From: Skermanella aerolata KACC 11604
Lineage (GTDB): Bacteria; Pseudomonadota; Alphaproteobacteria; Azospirillales; Azospirillaceae
Direction of reading: 5' to 3'
Assembly: GCF_000936425.1 (NCBI RefSeq)
Contig: NZ_AVFK01000039.1
Location: 1 to 59,851 of the forward strand
DNA length: 59,851 bases
The notes under the pieces were generated by a model. That model searched no databases. It had not been told where the DNA came from and saw nothing but the letters and a program-made list of their open reading frames with translations. Within the stretch, counting starts at the first letter, position 1; each line of letters starts with the position of its first letter. Made by a program: the position numbers and the translations under genes. Positions 28,540 through 38,411 of the stretch are shown here, one piece after another.

Positions 28540-30978
28540 ATGAAGCCGATTCCTTTCCTGGCGCGATTTAAGGTTCCGACAAAGATCGGCTTCGGCTTCG
28601 CCGTCGTGCTCCTGCTTCTGGTCGCCGTCGGCTCGTTCGGCGGCATGGCGCTCTACGAGGGAGTCCGGCTTCAGAAAACCTACGCCTCGATCTCCGACAA
28701 CGCCCAGGGCGTGCTTCGCATCGCCCATTTGGTTGCCGAAATGCGCCGCGACGTCCTGGTCGCGATCGACGAGAGCGATGAGGCAGCGGCGGTCCGTGCA
28801 ACCGACCTCGGCACCCGGATCAACGTCATGCTGGACGAGGCGTCAAAGGCCACGAGCGACCCGGAACGGCACGGCAACCTCGATGTCATGCGGTCCCTGC
28901 TCGGCGCCTACCAAGCCGATTTCAAGAAGGCGCTGACGGCGGAGCGGGTACGCCACGACTCGATCGAACACGGAATGAACCCGATCGGCGCCAAGGTCAG
29001 GACCAACCTGACCGAGATCGTCCGCTCGGCCATGACCGACGGCGATTTCGCCGCCGCTGCCCATGCGGGCATCGCCCAGGAAGCCCTGATGCTGGCGCGC
29101 ATCTCGGCACTTCATTTCATTACGACCCGAGACAAGGCGGAGATTGCCGAATTCAACAATAGGATCGAGACCTATACCCAGACCGTGACCGAGCTTCGGA
29201 CGCGCCTGACCGATCCCGGACGCCAGGCGCTTGCCACCGAAGCGGTCACGCTGGCGGGCGACTACGCCGCGTCGTTCCGCAAGGTGGTGGAGACCACGGC
29301 GGAGGCGCACGATCTCGTCAAGGGCTCCATGGCCGCAACAGCCGCCGAGTTCGGCCGGCTCGCGGCCAGGACCAGCGACAGCCAGCACGCCGCGATGACG
29401 ACGCTGAAGGACGAAACCGCCGCCGAAATGGACGGTGCGCTGGTCCTGGTGCTGAGCGTTTCGGCTCTGGCCCTGGTACTCGGGATCGGGCTGGCGGTGC
29501 TGCTGTCGCGTGCGGTCGCCGGGCCGGTGACACGGATGACCGCCGCGATGGAAGACCTTGCCGGCGGCAACTTGTCCGCCGACATCCCCGGATTGGGTTA
29601 CCGGGACGAGATCGGCTCCATGGCGGAGGCTGTCCAGGTCTTCAAGAACAACGCGGTCGAGAAGGAACGGCTGGAGGCCGCCCAGGAGGAGCAGAAGCGC
29701 CGCGCCGACGAGGAGCGCAAGCTGGCGCTCCGCAAGATGGCCGACGGGTTCGAGGCCCAGGTCGGAACCGTCGTGGAGGCGGTCACCTCGGCGGCTGTTC
29801 AGTTGCAGGCCTCGTCGCGCCAGATGGCCGCGACCGCGACCGAGACCAGCGCCCAGGCGACCTCGGTCGCGGGGGCGGCGGGACAGGCCTCGGCCAATGT
29901 CCAGACCGTCGCGACGGCGACCGACGAGTTGGCCGCCTCGATCAACGAGATCGCCAATCAGGTGGAGCGCAGCCGCACCGTGGCGGTGCGCGCCGACGGC
30001 GAGGCGAAGGAAACGACGCAACTGATCGAGCGGCTGTCGGACGCCGTCGTCAGCATCGGCGAGATCGTGACGATGATCAACGGCATCGCCAGCCAGACCA
30101 ACCTGCTGGCGCTGAACGCAACCATCGAGGCGGCACGGGCCGGCGAAGCCGGCAAGGGCTTCGCGGTGGTGGCGTCGGAGGTCAAGAACCTCGCGAACCA
30201 GACGGCCAAGGCGACCGAGGAAATCACCGGACAGATCGCCGCCGTGCAGAACGGCACGGCCGATGCGGTCAAGGCGATCACCTCGATCTCCAGGGTCATC
30301 GCCGAGATCGGCGAGATCGGCGCCACCGTCGCGTCCGCCGTATCGGAGCAGACCGCCGCCACCGGCGAGATCGCCCGCAACGTCGAGCAGGCCGCCATGG
30401 GAACGCAGGAAGTATCCCGCAGCATCGGCATGGTCGAGCAAGCCGCCCGCGATACCGGCAGCGCCGCCGAGCAGATCAGTTCGTCGTCCAGCGACCTGTC
30501 GCAACAGGCGGACATCCTGAAACGGGAAGTTTCGCGTTTCCTCGATCAGGTCCGCACCGACCGGAAGAACCTTCAACTGGTGGCCTGGGAAGCATCGCTG
30601 GAAGTCGGCTCACCCGAGATCGACCGGCACCACAAGGAGTTGATCGATCAGCTCAACCACTTCTTCGGAAGCATGATGTACGGCGACGGCGCCGCCGGGG
30701 CGGTCGATGCCATCGCGATGCTGGTCGGTTCGATGAGCGAGCACTTCGCCGACGAGGAACGGCAGATGACCCGCATGGGCTATCCGGGCACCGCCGACCA
30801 TATCCGCGACCATGCCGATTTCATCCAGCGCTTCGACCGGCTGCGGTCCGATGTCGATGCCGGCAAGCCGGATGCCGCCAACGCCCTGTTCGAACACCTG
30901 GCCGACTGGACCAAGGCCCATATCCTGGCCTACGACAAGAAAGTGGCGGAATACGCGATAGCCCGGCGGGCCGGCTGA
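28540..30978 (+). CDS. Methyl-accepting chemotaxis protein with C-terminal hemerythrin domain
   Basis: The 812-residue receptor has TM1 (residues 16-38), an extracytoplasmic helical sensor domain, TM2 (about 300-325), HAMP, a methyl-accepting signalling domain with the hairpin tip [30 protein letters not shown] near 520-550, and a bacteriohemerythrin domain at about 687-805 ([38 protein letters not shown] supply the His, Glu and Asp ligands). The di-iron site should bind O2, making this a likely oxygen or redox chemoreceptor. The ATG at 28540 lacks a strong ribosome site; an earlier TTG at 28450 is less credible. Confidence 0.88.
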   Translation: MKPIPFLARFKVPTKIGFGFAVVLLLLVAVGSFGGMALYEGVRLQKTYASISDNAQGVLRIAHLVAEMRRDVLVAIDESDEAAAVRATDLGTRINVMLDEASKATSDPERHGNLDVMRSLLGAYQADFKKALTAERVRHDSIEHGMNPIGAKVRTNLTEIVRSAMTDGDFAAAAHAGIAQEALMLARISALHFITTRDKAEIAEFNNRIETYTQTVTELRTRLTDPGRQALATEAVTLAGDYAASFRKVVETTAEAHDLVKGSMAATAAEFGRLAARTSDSQHAAMTTLKDETAAEMDGALVLVLSVSALALVLGIGLAVLLSRAVAGPVTRMTAAMEDLAGGNLSADIPGLGYRDEIGSMAEAVQVFKNNAVEKERLEAAQEEQKRRADEERKLALRKMADGFEAQVGTVVEAVTSAAVQLQASSRQMAATATETSAQATSVAGAAGQASANVQTVATATDELAASINEIANQVERSRTVAVRADGEAKETTQLIERLSDAVVSIGEIVTMINGIASQTNLLALNATIEAARAGEAGKGFAVVASEVKNLANQTAKATEEITGQIAAVQNGTADAVKAITSISRVIAEIGEIGATVASAVSEQTAATGEIARNVEQAAMGTQEVSRSIGMVEQAARDTGSAAEQISSSSSDLSQQADILKREVSRFLDQVRTDRKNLQLVAWEASLEVGSPEIDRHHKELIDQLNHFFGSMMYGDGAAGAVDAIAMLVGSMSEHFADEERQMTRMGYPGTADHIRDHADFIQRFDRLRSDVDAGKPDAANALFEHLADWTKAHILAYDKKVAEYAIARRAG

Positions 30979-31002
30979 ATTGGGCCGGCCAGGGCGGAGA
31001 AA

Positions 31003-31185
31003 TCAGCAGCAGGCGGCTTCGGCGGCGGACAGCGTGGCGGCGATGACCTGACGATAGCGGCGCAGATACCCGTTCCGGTCGACTACCGTGGTAATGATCT
31101 GGACCTTTTCGTCACCCACGGGTTCAGCATCGTAGAACTTTGAATGAAGGAACCGGATCACTTCAGCTTGATTGGAGGTCAGCAC
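31003..31185 (-). CDS. Small protein of unknown function
   Basis: The 60-residue frame begins at GTG behind GGAGCGTGAT and ends with two Cys residues (AAEAACC). It has a soluble mixed composition and no recognised family. The ribosome site and core-like codon use argue for a real gene. It converges on the chemoreceptor, with only 24 bases between stops. Confidence 0.5.
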   Translation of the reverse strand: MLTSNQAEVIRFLHSKFYDAEPVGDEKVQIITTVVDRNGYLRRYRQVIAATLSAAEAACC

Positions 31186-31374
31186 ATCACGCTCCGTCGT
31201 CTGGAATCCTGTGGCCTGTTAAAGTGATCTTGGCCTCGAACCTTTAACAGATGGTTTCCACGGTCCAGCCTCTACTTTATCGCGCCCTGTGCTTTCTGTT
31301 TGAAAAACAGAACTATCTTTGCGTGGTTCCTGAATGAAAACACTGGCAAAAAACTCCGGCAATCCGGATCGGCG

Positions 31375-31857
31375 TCATCGCTCCCCGCTCGCCAGCGCCG
31401 CGACGACGGCGGAACTTGCCGCGACCAGATCGGCCGGCGCCACCTTGATCTGAAGCCCGCGCTGCCCGCCGTTGACGACCAGGAACGGCAGTGCCATCGC
31501 CGAAGCGTCCAGGAAGCAGCGCAGCCGCTTCTTCTGCCCCAGCGGGCTGATGCCGCCGATATGATACCCGCTGATCCGCTCGGCATCCGCCGGCCGCATC
31601 ATCACGGCGGACTTCTTTCCCGCCGCCGCCGCCAGGGCCTTCAGGCTGAGTTCCTGATCGGACGGGATGATCGCGGTGCACGGCTCGTCCCCGGCCACGA
31701 CCATCAGCGTCTTGAACACCATCGAAGGCGCCAGCCCAAGCGCCTCCGCCGCCTGAAGCCCGATGGACGGAGCGTCGGGGTCATACTCGTAACTGAGAAG
31801 TTCGAACCGCTTCCCCGCCTTATCCAAAGCCATAGTCGCCGGCGTCCGTTTGGACAC
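31375..31857 (-). CDS. ybaK: Cys-tRNA(Pro) deacylase YbaK/EbsC
   Basis: The 160-residue protein hydrolyses Cys from mischarged tRNA-Pro. It has the YbaK-type opening SKRTPATMALDKAGKRFELLSYEYD, the conserved Lys in MVFKTLMVVAG, and the block GYHIGGISPLGQKKRLRCFLD typical of the family. GTG at 31857 is chosen as start because GGAGAGTGGAGC lies just upstream and length then matches the usual 155-160 residues. It stands alone. Confidence 0.93.
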   Translation of the reverse strand: MSKRTPATMALDKAGKRFELLSYEYDPDAPSIGLQAAEALGLAPSMVFKTLMVVAGDEPCTAIIPSDQELSLKALAAAAGKKSAVMMRPADAERISGYHIGGISPLGQKKRLRCFLDASAMALPFLVVNGGQRGLQIKVAPADLVAASSAVVAALASGER

Positions 31858-32111
31858 GCTCCACTCTCCACACAAGTCTCCGCGCCGGTATTTCTATCCG
31901 GACTCCTGCCGGTTTACGAGCAGGTTCGGGATCAAGGCAGGTATGGTTCGTCTATTCGGACTCATGCCCCCACTGATTGAACGGAAGATTTCATTTGAAA
32001 CAATCTCAAAGGATATACATACTATTTGCAATTGATTTGATCTGTGTTTTTCGCGGATAACTTTGATGGTCAAAGAAAACTGGCGGCGAGCGCAGGGGCT
32101 TCCGTCCACCA

Positions 32112-32636
32112 ATGGGTAGCAACATGACTTCGGTAGCCTTGCAGGATGCGCAACAAGCAATCGTCGATGTAATGCCTTCACTGCGGAAGTTCGCCCGCTC
32201 CCTGACCGGCTCGGCCGATGCCGCCGACGAACTTGTTCAAGCCGCCTATGAACGCGCTCTGAGGTCGCCGGAAACCCTCACCACAGTCGAGCAGCCGATC
32301 GGCTGGATGTTCCGCATCATCCGGAACATCTGGATCGATGAGACCCGCTGTGCCCGCAACCGCCTGTCCGCTCCCCTGGAAGAAGGCGAGCACATCGCCA
32401 CCGACGACACCGAACGCACGCTGACCGCCCGCTCCACCCTCGCAAGGGTGCGCGCCGTGGTAGCAGACATGCCGGAAGAGCAGAGCGCCGCCATCATGCT
32501 GGTCTGCGTCGACGGCCTGACCTACCAGGAAGCCGCAACCGTCCTCCGCATTCCCGTCGGCACCCTGATGAGCCGCCTCTGCCGGGGCAGGCTCGAACTG
32601 GCGCGCCGCTTCAAGGACACGGGAACGAAATGCTGA
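32112..32636 (+). CDS. ECF-type RNA polymerase sigma factor 1
   Basis: The 174-residue product has sigma region 2 (RKFARSLTGSADAADELVQAAYERAL, then GWMFRIIRNIWIDETR) and region 4 (LVCVDGLTYQEAATVLRIPVGTLMSRLCRGRLELARR), with no anti-sigma gene beside it. It is closely similar to the sigma factor at 34096, and the two bracket a ferritin-like gene. ATG 32124 four codons downstream is an alternative start. An inverted repeat follows its stop. Confidence 0.88.
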   Translation: MGSNMTSVALQDAQQAIVDVMPSLRKFARSLTGSADAADELVQAAYERALRSPETLTTVEQPIGWMFRIIRNIWIDETRCARNRLSAPLEEGEHIATDDTERTLTARSTLARVRAVVADMPEEQSAAIMLVCVDGLTYQEAATVLRIPVGTLMSRLCRGRLELARRFKDTGTKC

Positions 32637-32709
32637 AGCACGGCAGGCGGTTCAGGAGCGCGTGATCGTCACGCCGTCCCGGCTGGCCAGCTGAATGATT
32701 TGGTGAACG

Positions 32710-32845
32710 ATACCAGGAGCCGAAGAGTTTGACCGGCGGTAGGCAAGTGTTGGGCCACGGCCCAACCTACGAAGCAGGAGCTGTAGGTTGGGCCGTGGCC
32801 CAACAAACACTGTCCAGACAGGTCAATGTCTTCGGCCCCTGGTAT
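32710..32845. repeat. Modular nested inverted repeat, copy E (inner plus outer arms)
   Basis: Inner type 1 module at 32748-32805 (arms of 23, loop GAAGCAGGAGCT) enclosed by outer arms: left ATACCAGGAGCCGAAGAGTT, right AATGTCTTCGGCCCCTGGTAT. The outer arms pair over about 20 bases with mismatches. It is the inverted counterpart of copy D and the most complete example in the window. Confidence 0.9.
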
Positions 32846-33103
32846 GAGATCTTTAAACCAGATCGACTATCATCAAAATACAACAGGCGAAAATAAACAA
32901 CATTTGAGCCCAACGCCAAATAAACGCAAATTGAGTATGCTTCTTCAATTCTCGTAATCCTAGGTACCCACTCTCGAAATGCATCCAGCGCGGCGCCCCG
33001 ATCAGTAGGGAGACATAGGAGCGGATCTCGACGACACGCGGATCTGCTCCGGCCGGCCTCAAAGGTCAGCCGGTCTACCTTCATCGTTCGGGAGAAACGC
33101 CTG
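32846..33103. other. AT-rich gap before the ferritin-like gene
   Basis: The first 150 bases after copy E are low in GC and abruptly different from the flanks. A 69-codon minus-strand frame (32853-33062) ending in a hydrophobic run starts at TTG without a ribosome site; it is not called as a gene. The last 40 bases hold the ribosome site GGGAGAAACG of the next gene, and the promoter should lie here. Confidence 0.4.
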
Positions 33104-33994
33104 ATGTCTGTTACTATCGATCAAGAGAACAGCCTGACGAACACGGGATCGCAGCGCCGCCTGTTCATGGGCGGAGTCGGCCTGGGGCTGGCGAGCCTGG
33201 CGCTCGTCACCGGCGGATCCGCCGCCTTCGCGGAGGAAAAGCCGGCGCTCACCGATGCCGATATCCTGAACTTCGCGCTCAACCTGGAATACCTCGAAGC
33301 CGAATTCTATCAGCGCGCCGCTTTCGGCAGGGGGCTGCTGCTACAGAACGTCCAGGGCCAGGGGCATTTCGGGCCGGTCAGCGGCGGTCGGCAGGTTCCG
33401 TTCACGAGCCCGATCGTCCGACAATACGCGATGGAGATCGCCGAAGACGAAAACAACCACGTCGTCTTCCTGCGCTCGCAGCTCGGCAATGCCGCCGTCG
33501 CCCGCCCCAAGCTGAACCTGGACACGAGCTTTACCGCGGCGGCCCGGGCAGCCGGACTGATCTCGGCGGGTCAGGTCTTCGATCCCTATGCCAACGAGAC
33601 CAATTTCCTGCTCGCGGCGTTCATCTTCGAAGATGTCGGCGTTACCGCCTACAAGGGCGCCGCCCGCTTCATTTCGAACCCCGACGTCCTCGAAGCGGCC
33701 GCCGGCATCCTGGCAACCGAAGCCTACCATTCCGGGATCATCCGCTCCGCCCTGTACCAGCTCGGCCTGCTCGATCAGGCCAAGGCCATATCCGATCTGC
33801 GGGACGCCGTGGACGGTCCCGACGGGATCGACCAGGATCTCGGCACGCTGGAGAGGGCCAACCTGATCCCCACCGATCTCAACGGCCTCGCCTATAGCCG
33901 GACACCGCAGCAGGTCCTCGACATCGTCTACCTGGGCGGCCAGGCCAACGGCTTCGGCTTCTTCCCCGGCCGCACCAACGGCACGATCTCGTAA
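33104..33994 (+). CDS. Tat-exported ferritin-like domain protein
   Basis: The 296-residue product begins with a twin-arginine type leader (SQRRLFMGGVGLGLASLALVTGGSAAFA, cut near residue 43). The mature part is a ferritin-like bundle: NFALNLEYLEAEFYQRAAFG, EIAEDENNHVVFLRSQLG, FIFEDVGVTAYKGAARF, LATEAYHSGIIRSALY carry E and E-x-x-H metal-site pairs. Proteins of this type are linked to desiccation and oxidative stress. Tat export suggests folding with metal in the cytoplasm. Location between two ECF sigma genes implies stress-induced expression. Confidence 0.85.
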   Translation: MSVTIDQENSLTNTGSQRRLFMGGVGLGLASLALVTGGSAAFAEEKPALTDADILNFALNLEYLEAEFYQRAAFGRGLLLQNVQGQGHFGPVSGGRQVPFTSPIVRQYAMEIAEDENNHVVFLRSQLGNAAVARPKLNLDTSFTAAARAAGLISAGQVFDPYANETNFLLAAFIFEDVGVTAYKGAARFISNPDVLEAAAGILATEAYHSGIIRSALYQLGLLDQAKAISDLRDAVDGPDGIDQDLGTLERANLIPTDLNGLAYSRTPQQVLDIVYLGGQANGFGFFPGRTNGTIS

Positions 33995-34023
33995 GCGGAA
34001 CGAGGCGGCGTCCGCGACCTGAA

Positions 34024-34069
34024 ACCGGGAGCCGGAGAGTTGGTCCGCTCAAACTCTCCGGCTCCCGGT
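34024..34069. repeat. Solo outer-arm hairpin (copy H), also a possible terminator
   Basis: Perfect 18-base arms ACCGGGAGCCGGAGAGTT/AACTCTCCGGCTCCCGGT with a ten-base loop. The arm matches the outer arm of copies D, E and F (ACCAGGAGCCGAAGAGTT) at nearly all positions, but no inner module is present. It lies 30 bases behind the ferritin-like gene. Confidence 0.75.
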
Positions 34070-34095
34070 ATCGGTCGCCGCTGTCCGATGGGCCG

Positions 34096-34629
34096 ATGGA
34101 TTACAGCATGACCCCAGCAACCACACGCGACAGGCGTCGCGCCATCGTCGACCTGATGCCCGACCTGAGGCGTTTCGCCCGTGCCCTATCCAGATCGGAG
34201 GATGCCGCCGACGAGCTCGTCCAGACGGCTTACGAGCATGCGCTCAGCCATCCCAAGTCCCTGGCTGCCGTCGAACGGCCGTCGAGCTGGATGCGCTGCA
34301 TCATCAGGAACATCTGGGTGGACGAGAAGCGGAGTTCGCGGGACCGGCTGTCGGTGCCGCTGGACGAGGACGGCCATATCGCGGACGAAGATACCGAACG
34401 CACCGTGATCGCCCGAGCGACCCTGGCGCGGGTATGCGTCGAAGTGCCGGCCCTGCCGGACAAGCTGCGCCGTCCCATCGTCATGGTCTGCCTGGATGGC
34501 TTGAGCTACCGGGAAGCCGCCGCCAAGCTGAACATCCCGATGGGCACGCTGATGAGCCATCTTCACCGCGCCCGCCTGGAACTGGCCCGGCGTGTCGAGC
34601 TTCACGTCCCTGGGCCGGGTCGCGGCTAA
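34096..34629 (+). CDS. ECF-type RNA polymerase sigma factor 2
   Basis: The 177-residue product has region 2 (LRRFARALSRSEDAADELVQTAYEHAL, SWMRCIIRNIWVDEKR) and region 4 (VCLDGLSYREAAAKLNIPMGTLMSHLHRARLELARR). It is a paralogue of the factor at 32112, with nearly the same layout and the same acidic linker with DEDTERT in place of DDTERT. No anti-sigma factor is nearby. No clear ribosome site precedes 34096; ATG 34108 is an alternative start. Confidence 0.88.
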   Translation: MDYSMTPATTRDRRRAIVDLMPDLRRFARALSRSEDAADELVQTAYEHALSHPKSLAAVERPSSWMRCIIRNIWVDEKRSSRDRLSVPLDEDGHIADEDTERTVIARATLARVCVEVPALPDKLRRPIVMVCLDGLSYREAAAKLNIPMGTLMSHLHRARLELARRVELHVPGPGRG

Positions 34630-34735
34630 CCGCCGCAACCGCGGCCAAACACACGCGTATGCGTTGCATCCCGGCCTGCCCTGGGGTGAACTATCGCCGC
34701 TGCGCCCGGCAGCACCCCAGTTTCAAAAGGCCATC

Positions 34736-35170
34736 ATGAGCGGATACCGGAAAAAGCTCGACGAGTTGAAGAGCATGCTGGTCAAGGCGGAAGATTTCAG
34801 CACGGTCCAAAGCTTCTTCTTCGACCATGTCACCTGCCACAAGACGTTCGTCCAGGCGAGCGAGCCTGCGAAGAACGACAAGCTGGAAGAGATCCTCAAG
34901 CTGATCGGTGGTCAGGTAATGGGAAAGGAATGCTCCCTGACCGGCCTGATGATGCTGGAGGTCAGGGAACACAGCCTGTTCCACGGCGGCGTCTTCATGA
35001 ACGGCCGCATCGCGACGATCATTTATTTCAGCGACATCGATATCGGCATGGTCGCAGTGAACAGCGGTCCCGTACCCAGCCAGATGTCGTTCGCCCGGAT
35101 CGCCTGCCTGCCGAACAACGGCAACGTATCCGCCGCGTCCCTTGCAAGCGGCAGCGGAACGCTGCAATAA
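34736..35170 (+). CDS. Conserved-looking cytoplasmic protein of unknown function
   Basis: The 144-residue product has a helical N-terminal half (KKLDELKSMLVKAEDFSTVQSFFFDH) and a beta-rich C-terminal half (HSLFHGGVFMNGRIATIIYFSDIDIGMVAV). I recognise no family. It is 106 bases behind the second ECF sigma gene on the same strand and could be read with it. The first 48 codons of the longer open frame overlap the sigma gene and lack protein-like composition, so ATG 34736 is used. Confidence 0.65.
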   Translation: MSGYRKKLDELKSMLVKAEDFSTVQSFFFDHVTCHKTFVQASEPAKNDKLEEILKLIGGQVMGKECSLTGLMMLEVREHSLFHGGVFMNGRIATIIYFSDIDIGMVAVNSGPVPSQMSFARIACLPNNGNVSAASLASGSGTLQ

Positions 35171-35195
35171 GGCTCCGCTGCCCTCTCCCCTGCCC

Positions 35196-37964
35196 TCACC
35201 CGCTGTTCCGCAACCCCGCCGCGATGCCGTTGATCGTCAGCTGGATCCCCCGCAGCACGTATTCCTCCGCCACGTTGGTCCGGTAACGCTTCAGCAGTTC
35301 CACCTGGACGTGGTTCAGCGGGTCCAGGTAGGGGAAGCGGTTGCGGATCGAGCGCGCCAGCAGCGGGTTGCTTTCCAGTAGGACTTCCTGCCCCGTGATC
35401 GTCAGCAGGGCGTCGACGGAGGCCTGCCACTCCGTTCGGATGCGGTTGAACACCCGGTGGCGGAGGTCGGCGTCGGTCACCAGTTCCGCGTACCGCGATG
35501 CGATGGCGATGTTGCTCTTGGCCAGCACCATGTCCATGTTGGACAGCAGCGTCTGGAAGAACGGCCAATCCTTGTACATGGCCTTCAACGTATCCGTCCC
35601 GTCGTCGGGATGGTCCGCCAGATAGGCCTGGATCGCCGAGCCGAAGCCGTACCAGCCCGGCAGCATCAGGCGGCACTGCGCCCAGCTGAACACCCAGGGG
35701 ATCGCCCGCAGGTCCTCGATGCTGCGCGTCTTCTTCCGGGACGACGGCCGGCTGCCGATGTTCAGGCCGGCGATCTCGGTGATGACCGTGGATTCCCAGA
35801 AGTAGTTCTCGAACCCCTCGGTCCCGTAGACCAGATCGCGGTACGCCCCGAAGGCATGCGCCGACAGCTCCTCCATCGTCGCCAGATAGTCTTCGCGCGG
35901 CGCCGCCCTGTCCGGCTGAAGCAAGGTCGCCTCCAGCGTCGCGGCGGCCAGCGTTTCCAGGTTCCGACGTCCGACCTCGGCGTTGGAATACTTGCCGGAG
36001 ATCGTCTCGCCCTGCTCCGTGATGCGGATCTGGCCCTGCACCGCTCCGCCCGGCTGCGCCAGGATCGCCTGATAGCTGGGACCTCCGCCCCGGCCGACCG
36101 AGCCGCCGCGGCCGTGGAACAGCCGCAGCCTGACCCCATGCCGGCGGAACACCTCGACCAGCCCGATCTCCGCCTTGTAAAGCTCCCAGCCGGAGGTGAC
36201 GAAACCGCCGTCCTTGTTGCTGTCTGAATAGCCCAGCATGACTTCCTGGATATTCCCCCGGCTTTCCAGGAACCGCTGGTACTGCGGTATCCCCAGCAGC
36301 CGGTCCATGATGCCGGTCGAGTTGCGCAGATCCTCGATCGTCTCGAAAAGCGGCACGATGTTGACCGACAGCACGCCGTCCAGCGGCCGGAGCAATCCGA
36401 CCTCCCTCAGCAGGAGCGCCACCTCCAGGATGTCGGACACCCCGTCCGCCTTGGAGATGATGCTGTTGGGGACGGAGGCCGCCCCGTAGCGCCGGTGCGC
36501 CTCCGCCGCCGTCCGCAGGATCGCCAGTTCGGACAGCGTCTCCTCCGAATAGTCGACGAACGCGGACACCAGCGGTCGCGCCGTCTTCAGCTCCTTCAGC
36601 AGCAATGCTATCCGCGCTTCCTCGTCCAGCTCGCGGTACGCCGTGCCCGGCGCCGCCGCTTCCAGCAGGTCGGCCACCGTCCGCTCATGGACGTCCGAGT
36701 TCTGGCGAAGGTCGAGCCCGGCCATATGGAAGCCGAACACCGCCACCGCATGGCGCAGGTAGCGCAGCCGGCCGCGCGCCAGGATGGCGGAGCCGTTCTT
36801 CATCAGGCTGTCGTGGATGACGTCCAGCTCAGCCTTCAGCTCCGCGGCCTCGGCATAGGGCGGCGCTTCGCCGACCGCATGGCGCAGCACTTCGGCATGC
36901 CCCAAGCCCCGCGCGGTCGCGGCCAGCCGCGCGTAGATGCCGGTGATCGCGCGGCGGTACGGCTCGTCCTGCCGGTTGGGCGACCGGTCGGGCGAGCGGT
37001 CCGCCAGCTCCCGCAGGGCGTCGGAGAACGGCACGTTCCGACGGTTCAGCGACAGCTCTCCGCCCAGCGCATGAAGCTCCTCCAGATAGAAGCTCAGCGC
37101 GTGGGTGCCCTGGATCTTCAGCGCCTGGGCCACGATGTCGGCCTGGACGAAGGGATTGCCGTCGCGGTCGCCGCCGATCCAGCTTCCCATGCGCAGGAAA
37201 GGCGGAACCTCCTCCCCCTTCCACGATGGGTCAGCGGCGGCCAGCCGGTCTTCCAGCAGCGCGTAGAAGCGCGGCAGTTCCCGCAGGAACGTCTGGTCGT
37301 AGAACGACGCGCCGTTCTGGACCTCGTCGATCACCGTGCGCTTGGTCCAGCGCAGCAGGCTGGTCTGCCACAAGGTCACCACGGCCCGGCGCATCGCCTC
37401 GTCGCAGGCCGCTTCCTCGTCCGGGGTCATCCGGCTGTGCTCGCGCGCCGCCAGCAGATGCGCCAGATCCAACTCGCGGTTGAGCGAGCTCTTGCGCCTG
37501 ACTTCCGTCGGATGGGCGGTCAGGACTGGGCAGATCAGCGCTTCCGCGAAGAAGGCGCGCAGCCGGTCCGCCGGGATGCCGGCCTCGAAGGCGCGGTTCA
37601 GGGCGTGGCCTATCGTTCCGGGACGCGGAGCCGATCCCGCCAGATCGTGGGCGCGGGTGCGCCGGATGTGGTGCTGGTCCTCGGCGATGTTCGCCAGATG
37701 GGAAAAGTACGAGAAAGCCCGGATGATGCGGGTGGTCTGTCGCGGCGTCATGCCGTTCAGCAGGCTTTCCAGCTCCTGCCGTGCTGCCGCGTCGTCGTCG
37801 CGATGGAACCGGATCGAGGTCTGGCGGACGCTTTCGACAAGGCCGAAGACCTCTTCGCCTTCCTGCTCGCGGATCGTGTCGCCCAGGATGCGCCCCAGCA
37901 GCCTGATGTCGTCGCGGAGTGGGAAGTCCTTCTCGGGCACTTCGGCCTGGTTCATGACCCGCAT
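35196..37964 (-). CDS. ppc: Phosphoenolpyruvate carboxylase
   Basis: The 922-residue enzyme carboxylates PEP to oxaloacetate. The catalytic His block [13 protein letters not shown] (about residue 150), the glycine loop [13 protein letters not shown] (near 590), and [15 protein letters not shown] are intact; the C-terminus ends RNSG where RNTG is usual. ATG 37964 has AGGCGG upstream; a GTG eleven codons earlier (37997) is possible. The gene stands alone and converges on the unknown gene at 34736. Together with pyruvate kinase and the PPDK-like protein it belongs to the PEP-pyruvate-oxaloacetate node. Confidence 0.95.
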   Translation of the reverse strand: MRVMNQAEVPEKDFPLRDDIRLLGRILGDTIREQEGEEVFGLVESVRQTSIRFHRDDDAAARQELESLLNGMTPRQTTRIIRAFSYFSHLANIAEDQHHIRRTRAHDLAGSAPRPGTIGHALNRAFEAGIPADRLRAFFAEALICPVLTAHPTEVRRKSSLNRELDLAHLLAAREHSRMTPDEEAACDEAMRRAVVTLWQTSLLRWTKRTVIDEVQNGASFYDQTFLRELPRFYALLEDRLAAADPSWKGEEVPPFLRMGSWIGGDRDGNPFVQADIVAQALKIQGTHALSFYLEELHALGGELSLNRRNVPFSDALRELADRSPDRSPNRQDEPYRRAITGIYARLAATARGLGHAEVLRHAVGEAPPYAEAAELKAELDVIHDSLMKNGSAILARGRLRYLRHAVAVFGFHMAGLDLRQNSDVHERTVADLLEAAAPGTAYRELDEEARIALLLKELKTARPLVSAFVDYSEETLSELAILRTAAEAHRRYGAASVPNSIISKADGVSDILEVALLLREVGLLRPLDGVLSVNIVPLFETIEDLRNSTGIMDRLLGIPQYQRFLESRGNIQEVMLGYSDSNKDGGFVTSGWELYKAEIGLVEVFRRHGVRLRLFHGRGGSVGRGGGPSYQAILAQPGGAVQGQIRITEQGETISGKYSNAEVGRRNLETLAAATLEATLLQPDRAAPREDYLATMEELSAHAFGAYRDLVYGTEGFENYFWESTVITEIAGLNIGSRPSSRKKTRSIEDLRAIPWVFSWAQCRLMLPGWYGFGSAIQAYLADHPDDGTDTLKAMYKDWPFFQTLLSNMDMVLAKSNIAIASRYAELVTDADLRHRVFNRIRTEWQASVDALLTITGQEVLLESNPLLARSIRNRFPYLDPLNHVQVELLKRYRTNVAEEYVLRGIQLTINGIAAGLRNSG

Positions 37965-38411
37965 GATTAACCGCCTCTTCTCAGCCGCCTCGGTCACATC
38001 GGTAAAGATCGCGTCGGGAAAACTGTAACCACCGGTCCATCGGGGCGCTATACACTATCTTGCTGCACCGCGAAAAATGGACAAAGAATTCAGAGGACTG
38101 TGACACATATCCCAATTTGGTCACTCTTCAGACCACGATAGTGTCACTGGCACTTTCCGCAAATTGCATCGATAAAGAATTTGTCGGTCACCTGAGACGG
38201 AAAATGCTGTCGAGCACCAAGAAGAACTCAATCCCGGAGTAAGGCAAGGTCAGCACACAGGTCGTTACTGGAGGTGAACCTATGTTCACTGTCCAAGGAC
38301 AGACTTGGCGTGTGCTTATTTTATGCTCCGAAAAGATCAGATGATGTTTTCGTCCAGGCCGCTGGTCAGTGACGGACGGCTTCAAACCAAGAGAACCCCG
38401 GTATCAGCACA
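37965..38411. other. Divergent promoter region between ppc and the RTX exoprotein
   Basis: About 450 bases of moderate AT content without a credible gene; short frames at 38060-38242 and 38188-38385 lack ribosome sites and family likeness. It must hold both promoters, but no boxes or palindromes convincing enough to mark were seen. Confidence 0.5.

Noticed and set aside
28843-30576. 577-codon frame opposite the hemerythrin chemoreceptor
   Set aside because: Antisense shadow; the plus-strand chemoreceptor is unambiguous.
32853-33062. 69-codon minus-strand frame with a hydrophobic end before the ferritin-like gene
   Set aside because: TTG start without ribosome site; hydrophobic tail arises from AT-rich sequence. 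It could be a remnant, but evidence is too thin.
34024-34069. Calling the hairpin only a terminator
   Set aside because: No T-run follows, and the arm sequence matches the outer arms of the repeat family, so it is listed as a repeat that may also end transcription.
38060-38385. Two short frames between ppc and the RTX gene
   Set aside because: No ribosome site, no conservation evidence, opposite directions; likely promoter DNA.
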